The notes under the pieces were generated by a model. That model had not been told where the DNA came from, searched no databases, and worked only from the letters and a program-made list of their open reading frames with translations. DNA of 64,000 nucleotides from Magnetospirillum sp. SS-4 (GTDB lineage Bacteria > Pseudomonadota > Alphaproteobacteria > Rhodospirillales > Magnetospirillaceae), in NCBI RefSeq assembly GCF_902729425.1, contig NZ_CACVCH010000081.1, forward strand, positions 214,735 through 278,734. The letters run 5' to 3'. Shown piece after piece: positions 17,031 to 24,967 of the stretch (its first letter is position 1; each line of letters begins with the position of its first letter). The position numbers and the translations under genes were made by a program.

Positions 17031-18049
17031 GCGTGTCCGGCCTGCTGCGGGTATTGTCGCCGGGCCTGCACACGACGGTGCAGGACCTGGGGCGCTTCGG
17101 CTATCAGGACCAGGGCGTGCCGGTGGCCGGCATGCTGGACCCGGTGGCCCTGGCCCTGGCCAATGCCCTGGTGGGCAATCTTCCGGACGAGGCCGGGCTG
17201 GAGCTTCATACCCTTGGGCCGACCTTGCTGGTGGAGGCCGACAGCATTGGCGTCGCCATCAGCGGCCCGGCCCGGCCGAGTCTGACGCGGGACGGCGACA
17301 CCCGGATTCTTGAGTGCGAGCGCGGCCATACCCTCAGGCGTGGCGACCGCCTGGCCACCGGGGCGGTCGGTGGCGCCGCCGTGGCGGTGCTGGCGGTCGC
17401 GGGCGGCTTCGACCTCGCCCCGGTGATGGGTTCCCTTTCCACCTATGTCCGGGCCGGCATCGGACCGCTGAACGGGCGCGCCCTCGAAGACGGCGACCTG
17501 CTGCCGCTGCGGGGGGGCGGCGGAGGCGAGGGGGATCTGGCCCTGCCGCATCCGTTCGAATACGGCAGCGGCCCGCTCAGGGTGGTGCTGGGGCCGCAGG
17601 CCGGGGCCTTCACCGACCGGGCGCTGGAAACCTTCCTGTCGGCGGAATTCACGGTCGGTCGTGACGCCGATCGCATGGGGCTGCGGCTGGAAGGTCCGGA
17701 ACTGGCCCACCGGAGCGGCGCCGGCATCGCATCGGAGGGCATCGTCACCGGTGCGGTCCAGGTTCCCGGCAACGGTCGGCCGATCCTGCTGCTGGCCGAT
17801 CATCAGACGGTGGGCGGCTACGCCAAGATCGCCACGGTGATCTCGGCCGACCTGCCGAGGGCCGGCCGGATGGCGCCGGGAACCCGGCTGTCCTTCCGGG
17901 CGGTGACGGTGGCCGAGGCGGCGGCGGCGCGGCGCGACCTGGACGGGCGGGTTCAAGCGGCGGTCGGGGCCATCCGGCCGGCGGCCGGCGGGCTGGACAT
18001 GGCGGCGCTGTACTCCGCCAACCTGATCTCGGGCATGGTGTGCGAATGA
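17027..18049 (+). CDS. pxpC: 5-oxoprolinase subunit C (biotin-dependent carboxyltransferase-like)
   Basis: A 340-residue protein of the KipA/YbgK/PxpC family. It starts with GTG at 17027 in a GTGA overlap with the radical SAM stop, giving VSVSGLLRVLSPGLHTTVQD. Family motifs are LSPGLHTTVQDLGRFGYQDQGVPVAGMLDPVA (about 9-40), AISGP, GGFDLAPVMGSLSTYVRAGIGPLNGR (about 126-151), and RMGLRLEGP...EGIVTGAVQVPGNGRPILLLADHQTVGGYAKIATV (about 222-275). With PxpA and PxpB it forms the ATP-dependent 5-oxoprolinase that opens pyroglutamate to glutamate. PxpA is next, but no pxpB is in the window. Confidence 0.93.
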   Translation: MSVSGLLRVLSPGLHTTVQDLGRFGYQDQGVPVAGMLDPVALALANALVGNLPDEAGLELHTLGPTLLVEADSIGVAISGPARPSLTRDGDTRILECERGHTLRRGDRLATGAVGGAAVAVLAVAGGFDLAPVMGSLSTYVRAGIGPLNGRALEDGDLLPLRGGGGGEGDLALPHPFEYGSGPLRVVLGPQAGAFTDRALETFLSAEFTVGRDADRMGLRLEGPELAHRSGAGIASEGIVTGAVQVPGNGRPILLLADHQTVGGYAKIATVISADLPRAGRMAPGTRLSFRAVTVAEAAAARRDLDGRVQAAVGAIRPAAGGLDMAALYSANLISGMVCE

Positions 18050-18813
18050 AGGCGATCAATCTCAACGCCGACCTGGGCGAGGATTGCGGCGGCGACGACG
18101 CCGCCATGCTGGACGTGGTGGCCTCGGCCAACATCGCCTGCGGCTTTCATGCCGGCGACGCGGCGCTGATGGCCGCGACGGTGGCCGCGGCATTGGCGCG
18201 CGGCGTGGAACTGGGGGCGCATCCCTCCTATCCCGACCGCGAGGGATTCGGTCGCCGCGCCATGGACCTGTCCCCGGCCGGGATCGAGGCGGTGGTGGCC
18301 TGCCAGGTCGGCGCCCTGGCCGGTATTGCCGCCCTGGCGGGCGCCCGGCTGTCCCATGTCAAGCCGCACGGGGCGCTCAGCAACCGGGCGGCGGTGGATT
18401 TTGGGGCGGCCGCCGCCATCGCCCGCGCCGTGCGGGCGGTCGATTCCGGGCTGATCCTGCTGGCTCCCGCCGGTTCCGTCATGGTGGCGGCCGGGCATCG
18501 GGCGGGGCTGGCGGTGGCGGAGGAGGTGTTTGCCGACCGCGCCTATGCCGACGACGGCAGCCTGATTCCGCGCGGCCATCCCCAGGCGCTGATCCACGAT
18601 GTCGAGGCGGCCTGCGCCCATGGGCTGCGCATGGCGGAAGGCGGCGTCATCCGCACCCTGTCGGGCCGCGATCTGGCCTGCGTTCCCCATTCCATCTGCG
18701 TCCACGGCGATGATCCCCGCGCCGTCGCCCTGGCTTGCCGGCTGCGCCAGACCCTGGAGGCGCGCGGAATCGCCGTCGTGGCGCTGTCACGGGTGTTGCA
18801 TCGCGGTGCTTAG
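18046..18813 (+). CDS. pxpA: 5-oxoprolinase subunit A (LamB/YcsF family)
   Basis: A 255-residue protein of the YcsF/PxpA family: INLNADLGEDCGGDDAAMLDVV (3-24), SANIACGFHAGDAALM (28-43), LGAHPSYPDREGFGRR (63-78), HVKPHGALSN (105-114) and FADRAYADDGSLIPRG. It is the ATPase/oxoproline-activating subunit of prokaryotic 5-oxoprolinase. The ATG overlaps the pxpC stop by 4 bases, ending the gor-radical SAM-pxpC-pxpA run. The end of the gene also contains a strong promoter reading toward hss. Confidence 0.94.
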   Translation: MKAINLNADLGEDCGGDDAAMLDVVASANIACGFHAGDAALMAATVAAALARGVELGAHPSYPDREGFGRRAMDLSPAGIEAVVACQVGALAGIAALAGARLSHVKPHGALSNRAAVDFGAAAAIARAVRAVDSGLILLAPAGSVMVAAGHRAGLAVAEEVFADRAYADDGSLIPRGHPQALIHDVEAACAHGLRMAEGGVIRTLSGRDLACVPHSICVHGDDPRAVALACRLRQTLEARGIAVVALSRVLHRGA

Positions 18814-18824
18814 GCCGCTATACA
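18796..18824 (+). promoter_or_regulatory. sigma70-like promoter upstream of the hss leader
   Basis: TTGCAT at 18796-18801 and TATACA at 18819-18824 are separated by 17 bases. It overlaps the end of pxpA and would start transcription near 18831, giving hss a leader of about 315 nt. Confidence 0.5.
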
Positions 18825-18852
18825 GTCCCGAGTGACGCACACGCACGTGCCT

Positions 18853-18936
18853 ATGGCCCTTGTCGGTTATGCAACGACGGACGCGTCCTTTTTGGAAGAG
18901 TCGGCGGGGTGGTGCCGGCACCCGAAAGGGAGGTAG
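18853..18936 (+). CDS. possible leader ORF 1 (27 codons) upstream of hss
   Basis: ATG at 18853 opens 27 codons (MALVGYATTDASFLEESAGW then CRHPKGR) ending in TAG at 18934-18936. The ribosome-binding sequence of the next tiny ORF (GGGAGG) lies inside its last codons, which would couple translation of the two. No clear SD precedes it, so it may be a chance frame. Confidence 0.25.
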   Translation: MALVGYATTDASFLEESAGWCRHPKGR

Positions 18937-18938
18937 TC

Positions 18939-18992
18939 ATGTTGGTGACCCATAAGATGGGCAGAGCTTCCGAAATTCCTTCGAGTATGTGA
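18939..18992 (+). CDS. possible leader peptide (17 codons) upstream of hss
   Basis: ATG at 18939 follows AGGGAGG with 5-6 bases of spacing, the best Shine-Dalgarno in this stretch. It encodes MLVTHKMGRASEIPSSM and stops at TGA 18990-18992. Several codons are uncommon for this GC-rich genome (AGA, ATT, AGT). The stop codon touches the first base of a strong hairpin. The layout is that of an attenuation-type leader ORF; its coding status is inferred, not shown. Confidence 0.4.
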   Translation: MLVTHKMGRASEIPSSM

Positions 18993-19072
18993 CGGCGGTC
19001 GTCGCGACCGGTTTCAAGGTCGCGCGCCGCCGTTGTCTTGCCGCGCAGTTCCCCGCGATCCGGGGCGCTGCG
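18992..19072 (+). promoter_or_regulatory. two consecutive hairpins in the hss leader
   Basis: Hairpin 1 pairs ACGGCGG and CGCGACC (18992-18998, 19003-19009) with GGTCGCG and CCGCCGT (19018-19024, 19027-19033). Hairpin 2 pairs CGCAG plus CCCCG (19044-19048, 19051-19055) with CGGGG plus CTGCG (19061-19065, 19068-19072), and is followed by a T-rich stretch (TTCCATTTTCATTC). The second resembles an intrinsic terminator; together with the tiny ORF they suggest conditional read-through into hss. Confidence 0.4.
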
Positions 19073-19145
19073 GCGGTTCCATTTTCATTCGGCGTTTGCC
19101 GAGGGGGTGAGGTCGAAAGACCACGGGACCAAGGGAGAGGCTAGT

Positions 19146-20552
19146 ATGAGCAGAATTGTCTTCAAGGGCCGCATGGTCATGATCGGTTGCGGCAGTATCG
19201 GCCAAGGGGTGTTGCCCCTGATACTGCGTCATCTCGACCTGGATCCGGCCAACATCACCATCATCACCGCCTGCGAGCGCGGCCATGGTGTCGCCAGAGA
19301 ATACGGCATCCGCTTCATCAATCAGCCTCTGACCCAGGACGATTACCGCGACCGACTGACTCCCATGCTGCGCCAGGGCGACTTCCTGCTGAATCTTTCG
19401 GTGGACGTGTCGTCGGTGTCGCTGGTCGAGCTTTGCCGCGATCTGGGCGCCCTTTATCTCGATACCTGCATCGAACCCTGGCCCGGCGGCTATACCGACC
19501 CCGGCCTGTCGCCTTCGTTGCGTTCCAATTACGCGCTGCGCGAACAGATGCTGGCGCTGCGCGTCGAGGGCCGCCCGATGCCGACCGCGCTGGTCACCCA
19601 CGGCGCCAATCCCGGCCTGGTGTCGCATTTCGTCAAGCAGGCGCTGCTCAACATCGCCGCCGACACCGGCGTCGACGCCGGCGTTCCCAGGGACCGCAAG
19701 GGCTGGGGCGATCTGGCTGCCCGGCTGGGGATCAAGGTGATTCACGTGGCCGAGCGCGACACCCAGGTCGGGTCGGCGCCAAAGGCGGTGGGCGAGTTCG
19801 TCAACACCTGGTCCATCGACGGTTTCGTCGGCGAGGGCTGCCAGCCGGCCGAACTGGGCTGGGGCACCCACGAGAAGGAATTGCCCCATGACGGCCGCCG
19901 CCACGATTTCGGGCGCGATTCCGCCATCTATCTGATGCGCCCCGGCGCCAGCCAGCGGGTGCGGACCTGGACACCGAAGGAGGGGCCGTTCCTGGGCTTC
20001 CTCATCACCCACAGCGAGTCCATCTCCATCGCCGATTACTTCACCGTCAGGGACGGCGACAAGGTGGTCTATCGCCCGACCGTCCACTACGCCTACCACC
20101 CATGCGACGACGCGGTGGTGTCGCTGCACGAACTGGCCGGCAAGAACTGGAAGATGCAGCCCAGGCAGCGCCTGATGATGGCCGAACTGGTCGGCGGCGT
20201 CGACGAACTGGGGGTGCTGCTGGCCGGTCACGCCAAGGGCGCCTATTGGTACGGCTCGCAACTGTCCATCGAACAGGCCCGCGAGCTGGCTCCGCACAAC
20301 AGCGCCACCAGCCTTCAGGTCACGGCGACCGTTCTGGCCGGCATCATCTGGGCGCTGGAGAATCCCGCTATGGGGGTGGTGGAGCCCGACGATATCGATT
20401 TCCGCCGCATCCTGGAGATCGCCTCGCCCTATCTGGGGCCGGTGGTGGGCGCCTATACCGATTGGACGCCGCTGGCCGACCGGGGGACGCTGTTTCCCGA
20501 GGACATGGACCTGTCCGATCCGTGGCAGTTCAAGAACGTGCGGGTCACCTGA
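19146..20552 (+). CDS. hss: homospermidine synthase
   Basis: A 468-residue saccharopine dehydrogenase-like enzyme that makes sym-homospermidine from putrescine (or spermidine) using NAD+ as prosthetic hydride carrier. Seen: the Rossmann loop MIGCGSIGQGVLPLILRHL (12-30), NLSVDVSSVSLVELCRDLGALYLDTCIEPWPGGY (83-116), the THGANPGLVSHFVKQAL region, and WGTHEKELPHDG. The start at 19146 has GGGAGAGG upstream and matches the usual MSRIVFKGRMVMIG beginning. It sits alone behind a long structured leader. Homospermidine is a common alphaproteobacterial polyamine. Confidence 0.95.
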   Translation: MSRIVFKGRMVMIGCGSIGQGVLPLILRHLDLDPANITIITACERGHGVAREYGIRFINQPLTQDDYRDRLTPMLRQGDFLLNLSVDVSSVSLVELCRDLGALYLDTCIEPWPGGYTDPGLSPSLRSNYALREQMLALRVEGRPMPTALVTHGANPGLVSHFVKQALLNIAADTGVDAGVPRDRKGWGDLAARLGIKVIHVAERDTQVGSAPKAVGEFVNTWSIDGFVGEGCQPAELGWGTHEKELPHDGRRHDFGRDSAIYLMRPGASQRVRTWTPKEGPFLGFLITHSESISIADYFTVRDGDKVVYRPTVHYAYHPCDDAVVSLHELAGKNWKMQPRQRLMMAELVGGVDELGVLLAGHAKGAYWYGSQLSIEQARELAPHNSATSLQVTATVLAGIIWALENPAMGVVEPDDIDFRRILEIASPYLGPVVGAYTDWTPLADRGTLFPEDMDLSDPWQFKNVRVT

Positions 20553-20592
20553 ACATTTCCGGGCGGCCCCGGCCGTCGTCTGAACATTTCCG
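20549..20592 (+). repeat. 13-bp direct repeat at the hss 3' end
   Basis: CTGAACATTTCCG occurs at 20549-20561, where it includes the hss stop codon, and again at 20580-20592. Function unknown; it could be a small duplication or a paired binding site. Confidence 0.4.
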
Positions 20593-20596
20593 AACG

Positions 20597-20629
20597 CGCC
20601 ATGGCCGGGGGGATATCCCAGCCATGGCG
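20597..20629 (+). terminator. terminator-like hairpin after hss
   Basis: Arms CGCCATGG (20597-20604) and CCATGGCG (20622-20629) enclose a loop that itself holds GGGATATCCC. It lies 45 bases after the hss stop; only a weak T-rich tract (TCGTCGTTTCC) follows, so termination is plausible rather than certain. Confidence 0.4.
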
Positions 20630-20771
20630 TCGTCGTTTCCGGCGGGTGCTTTCGCGTCATGGACGGGCGGCCATGGCCTCGGCGACCCTCTTTTTGGGCC
20701 TTGCCTAACGTCATGCGGTATGCACTACTATAGTATCTGATCGCCTTATGCGTTCGCACTGCTAAAAAGAG

Positions 20772-20799
20772 TTGCATGAAACTGAACCCTTGATAGAAT
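20772..20799 (+). promoter_or_regulatory. sigma70-like promoter of the PraR-like gene
   Basis: TTGCAT (20772-20777) and TAGAAT (20794-20799) are spaced by 16 bases in the most AT-rich stretch of the area, giving a leader of about 30 nt. Upstream at 20726-20735 lies the palindrome TACTATAGTA, a possible operator for autoregulation. Confidence 0.5.
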
Positions 20800-20834
20800 G
20801 ATCCTTAATTTCCTACTTATTCGGGAGTTCTATC

Positions 20835-21314
20835 TTGGTTAAGCGTAATGTTTCGACCCGCGGCCGTCTCGAAAACGGCGCCCCCAATCCGGTCGATGTC
20901 CATGTGGGTGGCCGCATGCGGCTGCGCCGGACATTGCTGGGCATGAGTCAGGAAAAGTTGGGCGAGGCCATCGGCCTGACCTTCCAGCAGGTCCAGAAGT
21001 ACGAGCGTGGCGCCAACCGCATCGGCGCCTCGCGCCTGTTCGACCTGTCGCGGGTGCTGGACGTGCCGGTGTCCTATTTCTTCGACGACATGTCGGACAA
21101 TACCCAGAACCTCAGCCCCGTCAACGTGATCAAGGGATCGTCGGGCCTGTCCGAGGATGCCCCGGCCGGCTTCGAGGTCGATCCCATGACCAAGCGGGAA
21201 ACCCTGGAACTGGTGCGGGCCTATTACAACATCAGCGATCCCCAGGTTCGCAAGCGGGTCTACGAACTGGCCAAGGCGCTGGCCTCGGTGGCCGGCGGCG
21301 GCTCGGCCGAGTAA
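20835..21314 (+). CDS. Xre-family transcriptional regulator, PraR-like
   Basis: A 159-residue regulator with one N-terminal lambda-repressor-type HTH: NPVDVHVGGRMRLRRTLLGM, then SQEKLGEAIGLTFQQVQKYERGANRIGAS around residues 38-66. This segment is nearly invariant in the alphaproteobacterial group that includes rhizobial PraR, which controls surface attachment and quorum-sensing genes. The C-terminal half (TKRETLELVRAYYNISDPQVRKRVYELAKAL) is also conserved. The start is TTG 20835 with CGGGAG 7 bases upstream; the next in-frame Met would delete part of the conserved N-terminus. Confidence 0.88.
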   Translation: MVKRNVSTRGRLENGAPNPVDVHVGGRMRLRRTLLGMSQEKLGEAIGLTFQQVQKYERGANRIGASRLFDLSRVLDVPVSYFFDDMSDNTQNLSPVNVIKGSSGLSEDAPAGFEVDPMTKRETLELVRAYYNISDPQVRKRVYELAKALASVAGGGSAE

Positions 21315-21446
21315 TACCGTTCGCCGCGTCGGGTATGACGGCCGGGGCATCGCCCCGGCCGTTGCCGTTTGGTCCGGATGGCCGACCGGCTTGTCAATCG
21401 CGCCGTCCAGAGGCATGCTGCGCGGGTTCAGGCAGGGGGGGCTTCC

Positions 21447-22355
21447 ATGGACCCGGCATCCGATTTTCCAGAGATGATGGACACCCATCAGGTCGCCAGC
21501 TATCTCCGCATCAAGGAACGCAAGGTCTACGAGCTTCTCAAGGACCGCCGCATTCCCTGTACCCGCGTCACCGGCAAGTGGCTGTTTCCCAAGGTCGAGA
21601 TCGACGCCTGGCTGAAGCGCAACAGCGCCTCGTCCTCCACCGGTTCGTCCGCTTCCGGCGCGCCTCCCATGGTGGTGGCCGGCAGCCACGATCCGTTGCT
21701 GGAATGGAGCCTGCGCGAGGTGGGCGGGGGATTGGCGGTGTTGTCCGGCAGTTCCTCCGATGGCCTGGCCCGGCTGGCGGCCGGCGAGGCGTCGGTGGCG
21801 GGGATGCATCTGTTCGATCCCGACAGCGGCACCTGCAACGTGGTGCAGGCCAGGCAGGCGCTTTCCGAGCGCAACGTGGTCCTGGTGGAATGGGCCTGGC
21901 GCCAGCAGGGGCTGGTGGTCGCGGCGGACAATCCGCTGGGGATCGCCGCGCTGGCCGATCTGGTCCGGACCAGGGCCCGCGTGGCGATGCGCCAGGATGG
22001 GGCCGGTTCGCGCCTGCTGTTCGAGCATCTGCTGGCCGAGGCCGGCATCGCGCCGGATCGGCTGAACGTTCCGGCCGCGCCGGTGCGCAGCGAGACCGAC
22101 GTGGGGCTGGCCATCCTGGACGGCGCCGCCGATGCCGGGCTGGCGGTGGCCTCGGTGGCCCGGTCGCTGCGGCTGGGCTTCGTGCCGCTTGCCCGGGAAC
22201 GGTTCGACCTGGCCATCCACCGCCAGGCCTATTTCGAACCGCCGGTCCAGGCGCTGCTGGCCTTCGCCCGTACCGTCGAATTCGCCGCCAAGGCCGAATC
22301 CCTGGGGGGCTACGACATTTCCGGCATCGGGACGATCCGCTGGAACGCTCCGTAG
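21447..22355 (+). CDS. HTH (excisionase/MerR-type) plus periplasmic-binding-protein-like domain regulator
   Basis: A 302-residue cytosolic protein. Residues 12-60 are an excisionase-type winged helix (MMDTHQVASYLRIKERKVYELLKDRRIPCTRVTGKWLFP). A Ser-rich linker leads to a substrate-binding domain (about 78-295) with VVAGSHDPLLEWSL, RVAMRQDGAGSRLLFEHLL and DVGLAILDGAADAGLAVASVA, as in ModE/LysR-substrate-like, molybdate- or tungstate-type one-component regulators. It is likely a ligand-responsive regulator, possibly of a molybdate or related oxyanion response. The start has GGGGGG upstream. No transporter is adjacent, so the target is unknown. Confidence 0.82.
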   Translation: MDPASDFPEMMDTHQVASYLRIKERKVYELLKDRRIPCTRVTGKWLFPKVEIDAWLKRNSASSSTGSSASGAPPMVVAGSHDPLLEWSLREVGGGLAVLSGSSSDGLARLAAGEASVAGMHLFDPDSGTCNVVQARQALSERNVVLVEWAWRQQGLVVAADNPLGIAALADLVRTRARVAMRQDGAGSRLLFEHLLAEAGIAPDRLNVPAAPVRSETDVGLAILDGAADAGLAVASVARSLRLGFVPLARERFDLAIHRQAYFEPPVQALLAFARTVEFAAKAESLGGYDISGIGTIRWNAP

Positions 22356-22468
22356 AGCCGTTCGAAAAACGCCAAGTGATCTTGTGGTTTGTTGCTGCTA
22401 AACTGAGCGGGAAATGTCTGCTCGACATAGTGATCAACGGCAGGGACGAGGAGAAGGGAGCCGTCTGA

Positions 22469-24967
22469 ATGCCTTTTCCTTCCCAATCGCCTGGGGGCGG
22501 CCCGATTGACGCATTCGGTCCGGACGGAGCGGAAACCAAGCGAATCAGGGGACTCGTCATCCGTTACGTCGCCATGGCGGTGGCGGTGTGGAGCCTGCTG
22601 CTTGCTTTGTCCCTGTGGTTGAATGTCAGTAGGCAGCAATCAATTACTTACGAACTGGCGCTGAGTACCGCCCGCGACGCCTTCAACAAGGACCAGGCCT
22701 ACCGCTTCTGGGCGTCGTCCCATGGCGGCGTCTATGTCGAGCCCACCGAGAAGACGCCTCCCAGCCCGTGGATGGCGCATCTGCCGGACCGGGACGTGAC
22801 CACCAACGACGGACGCGCGCTGACCTTGATGAATCCGGCCTACATGCTGCGCGAGATGATGCAGGATTACGGCGAGCTTTATGGCATCAAGGGGCGGATC
22901 GTCGGCATCGTCTACCTCAATCCCAACAACGAGGCCGATGCCTGGGAGGCCGACGCCATCCGGACCTTCGCGGCCGGCAAGGCCGAGGAGGTGGTCGAGC
23001 TTTCCGATCTCGAGGGCCATTCGCATCTGCGTCTGATCAAGCCGTTCGCCATGGAGGAAAGCTGCCAGAAGTGCCACGGCCATCTCGGCTTCAAGAATGG
23101 CGAGGTCCGGGGCGCGGTCAGCGTGTCGGTGCCCATGGCGCCGTACCGCCAGACCGAACAGGGGGCGTTGCGCACCTTGACCGTGTCGCATGGCGCCTTC
23201 TGGCTGGTGGGGATCGCCGGCATCGGCATGATCGGGCGGCGCTCGATGTCGCGGCTGGTGGACAAGAGCCGCGCCGAGGAGGAAACCCGTCTGGCCGCCC
23301 ATGTGTTCCGCGGCGCCCTGGAAGCCACCGTCATCACCGATCCCCATGGCCGCATCCTGCGCGTCAATCCCATGTTCACCGAACTGACCGGCTATGCCGA
23401 GGACGAGGTGGTGGGACTCAATCCCCGCATCATGCGCTCCGATCACCACGACGCCGATTTCTACCGCGACATGTGGCGCTCGATCCTGGCCGAGGGCCGC
23501 TGGCAGGGCGAGATATGGAACCGCCGCAAGAACGGCAGCGTGTTCGTCGCCTGGGAAAGCATCGTCGCGGTCAAGGACGACGGCGGGGTGGTGCGCTATT
23601 TCATCGGCAGTTTCAGCGACATCACCGAGCAGGTGGAGGCGCAGCGCCATATCCTGCGCCTCGCCCATTATGACGTCCTGACCGAACTGCCCAACCGGGT
23701 TCTGTTCCATGACCGGCTGGAACGCGCCGTGGTCCACGCCACCCGTCACGACAGGCAGGCGGCGTTGCTGTTCCTTGATCTCGACGGCTTCAAGAAGGTC
23801 AACGACACCCTGGGGCATCGGGCCGGCGACGAGCTGCTGAAGGAGGTGGCGGTGCGCCTGCGCCAGTGCGTGCGCATGACCGACACCATCGCCCGCCTGG
23901 GCGGCGACGAGTTCACCATCATCCTGGACGAGATTTCCTCGCCCGCCGATGCCGCCGTGGTCGCCGACAAGGTTCTGGTCCAGCTGAGCGCGCCGATCCT
24001 GATCGAGGGGCGCGAGATGTATGTGGGGGCCAGCATCGGCATCAGCCTCTATCCCGACGACGGCCGCACCGGCGAGGAATTGCTGAAGCACGCCGACACC
24101 GCCATGTATCAGGCCAAGGCCGGCGGCAAGGGGCGTCACAATTTCTACACCGCCGAGATGACCCGGCGCGAGGAACGGCGGATGGAACTGGAATCCGCCC
24201 TGCGCCAGGCGGTGGACGAAGGGCAGTTCATGGTGCACTACCAGCCCAAGACCTGCCTGAAGACCCGCGTCGTCAAAGGGTTCGAGGCCCTGGTGCGCTG
24301 GCAGCATCCGACCTTCGGCATGGTTTCCCCGGCCGAGTTCATCCCCATCGCCGAGGAAATGCACCTGATCGACCGCATCGACCTGTTCGTGCTGGCCCAG
24401 GCCTGCCGGCAGGCCAGGACGTGGCTGGACGAGGGGCATTCCTCGCTGGTGATGGCGGTCAACCTGTCGGGCCGTGATTTCCGCATCGACGATCTGGCGG
24501 AACTGGTGCGGCGGGTGCTGGACGATACCCGCCTGCCTCCCCAGAACCTGGAACTGGAGATCACCGAGACCTTCGTGCTGGACCTGGGGGTCCGCCAGCG
24601 CGAGGTGCTGGAGAATCTGCGGGCGCTGGGGGTCCGTCTCGCCATCGACGATTTCGGCACCGGCTATTCCAGTCTCAGCTATCTGAAACGGCTGCCGGTC
24701 CACACCTTGAAGATAGACCGGTCGTTCGTGCGCGACCTGGCGCGGGATTCCCGCGACATGATGCTGGTGGGCAGCATCATCGGCATCGCCCACAGCCTGG
24801 GGCTGAAGGTGGTGGCCGAGGGGATCGAGGAAATGGACCAGATGACCATCCTTGCCGCCCAGGATTGCGACGAGGCCCAGGGCTTTCTCATCGCCAAGCC
24901 GATGCCGCCCGAGCAGGCCAAGATCTTCCTGATGGAGTTTCCCTCATCGACCCTGACCGAGGCATGA
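22469..24967 (+). CDS. c-di-GMP enzyme: periplasmic DUF3365 heme-c sensor, PAS, GGDEF and EAL
   Basis: An 832-residue membrane signalling protein. TM helix near 33-53 (AVAVWSLLLALSLWLNVS), a periplasmic DUF3365 (Tll0287-like) domain with a c-type heme motif CQKCH (Cys199, Cys202, His203), a second TM near 235-255, PAS around 275-390 (ATVITDPHGRILRVNPMFTELTGY), GGDEF around 400-565 with intact LGGDEF, and EAL around 575-825 (VKGFEALVRWQHP; AIDDFGTGYSSLSYLKRLPV; KVVAEGIEE). Both catalytic signatures are intact, so it may make or break c-di-GMP depending on the redox or gas state of the heme. Coupled to chrA by a 4-base overlap. Confidence 0.93.
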   Translation: MPFPSQSPGGGPIDAFGPDGAETKRIRGLVIRYVAMAVAVWSLLLALSLWLNVSRQQSITYELALSTARDAFNKDQAYRFWASSHGGVYVEPTEKTPPSPWMAHLPDRDVTTNDGRALTLMNPAYMLREMMQDYGELYGIKGRIVGIVYLNPNNEADAWEADAIRTFAAGKAEEVVELSDLEGHSHLRLIKPFAMEESCQKCHGHLGFKNGEVRGAVSVSVPMAPYRQTEQGALRTLTVSHGAFWLVGIAGIGMIGRRSMSRLVDKSRAEEETRLAAHVFRGALEATVITDPHGRILRVNPMFTELTGYAEDEVVGLNPRIMRSDHHDADFYRDMWRSILAEGRWQGEIWNRRKNGSVFVAWESIVAVKDDGGVVRYFIGSFSDITEQVEAQRHILRLAHYDVLTELPNRVLFHDRLERAVVHATRHDRQAALLFLDLDGFKKVNDTLGHRAGDELLKEVAVRLRQCVRMTDTIARLGGDEFTIILDEISSPADAAVVADKVLVQLSAPILIEGREMYVGASIGISLYPDDGRTGEELLKHADTAMYQAKAGGKGRHNFYTAEMTRREERRMELESALRQAVDEGQFMVHYQPKTCLKTRVVKGFEALVRWQHPTFGMVSPAEFIPIAEEMHLIDRIDLFVLAQACRQARTWLDEGHSSLVMAVNLSGRDFRIDDLAELVRRVLDDTRLPPQNLELEITETFVLDLGVRQREVLENLRALGVRLAIDDFGTGYSSLSYLKRLPVHTLKIDRSFVRDLARDSRDMMLVGSIIGIAHSLGLKVVAEGIEEMDQMTILAAQDCDEAQGFLIAKPMPPEQAKIFLMEFPSSTLTEA

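Noticed and set aside
22640..24793. 717-codon minus-strand open frame opposite the GGDEF/EAL gene
   Set aside because: Low-complexity His/Gly/Gln-rich translation typical of antisense frames in high-GC DNA; the plus strand encodes complete conserved domains.
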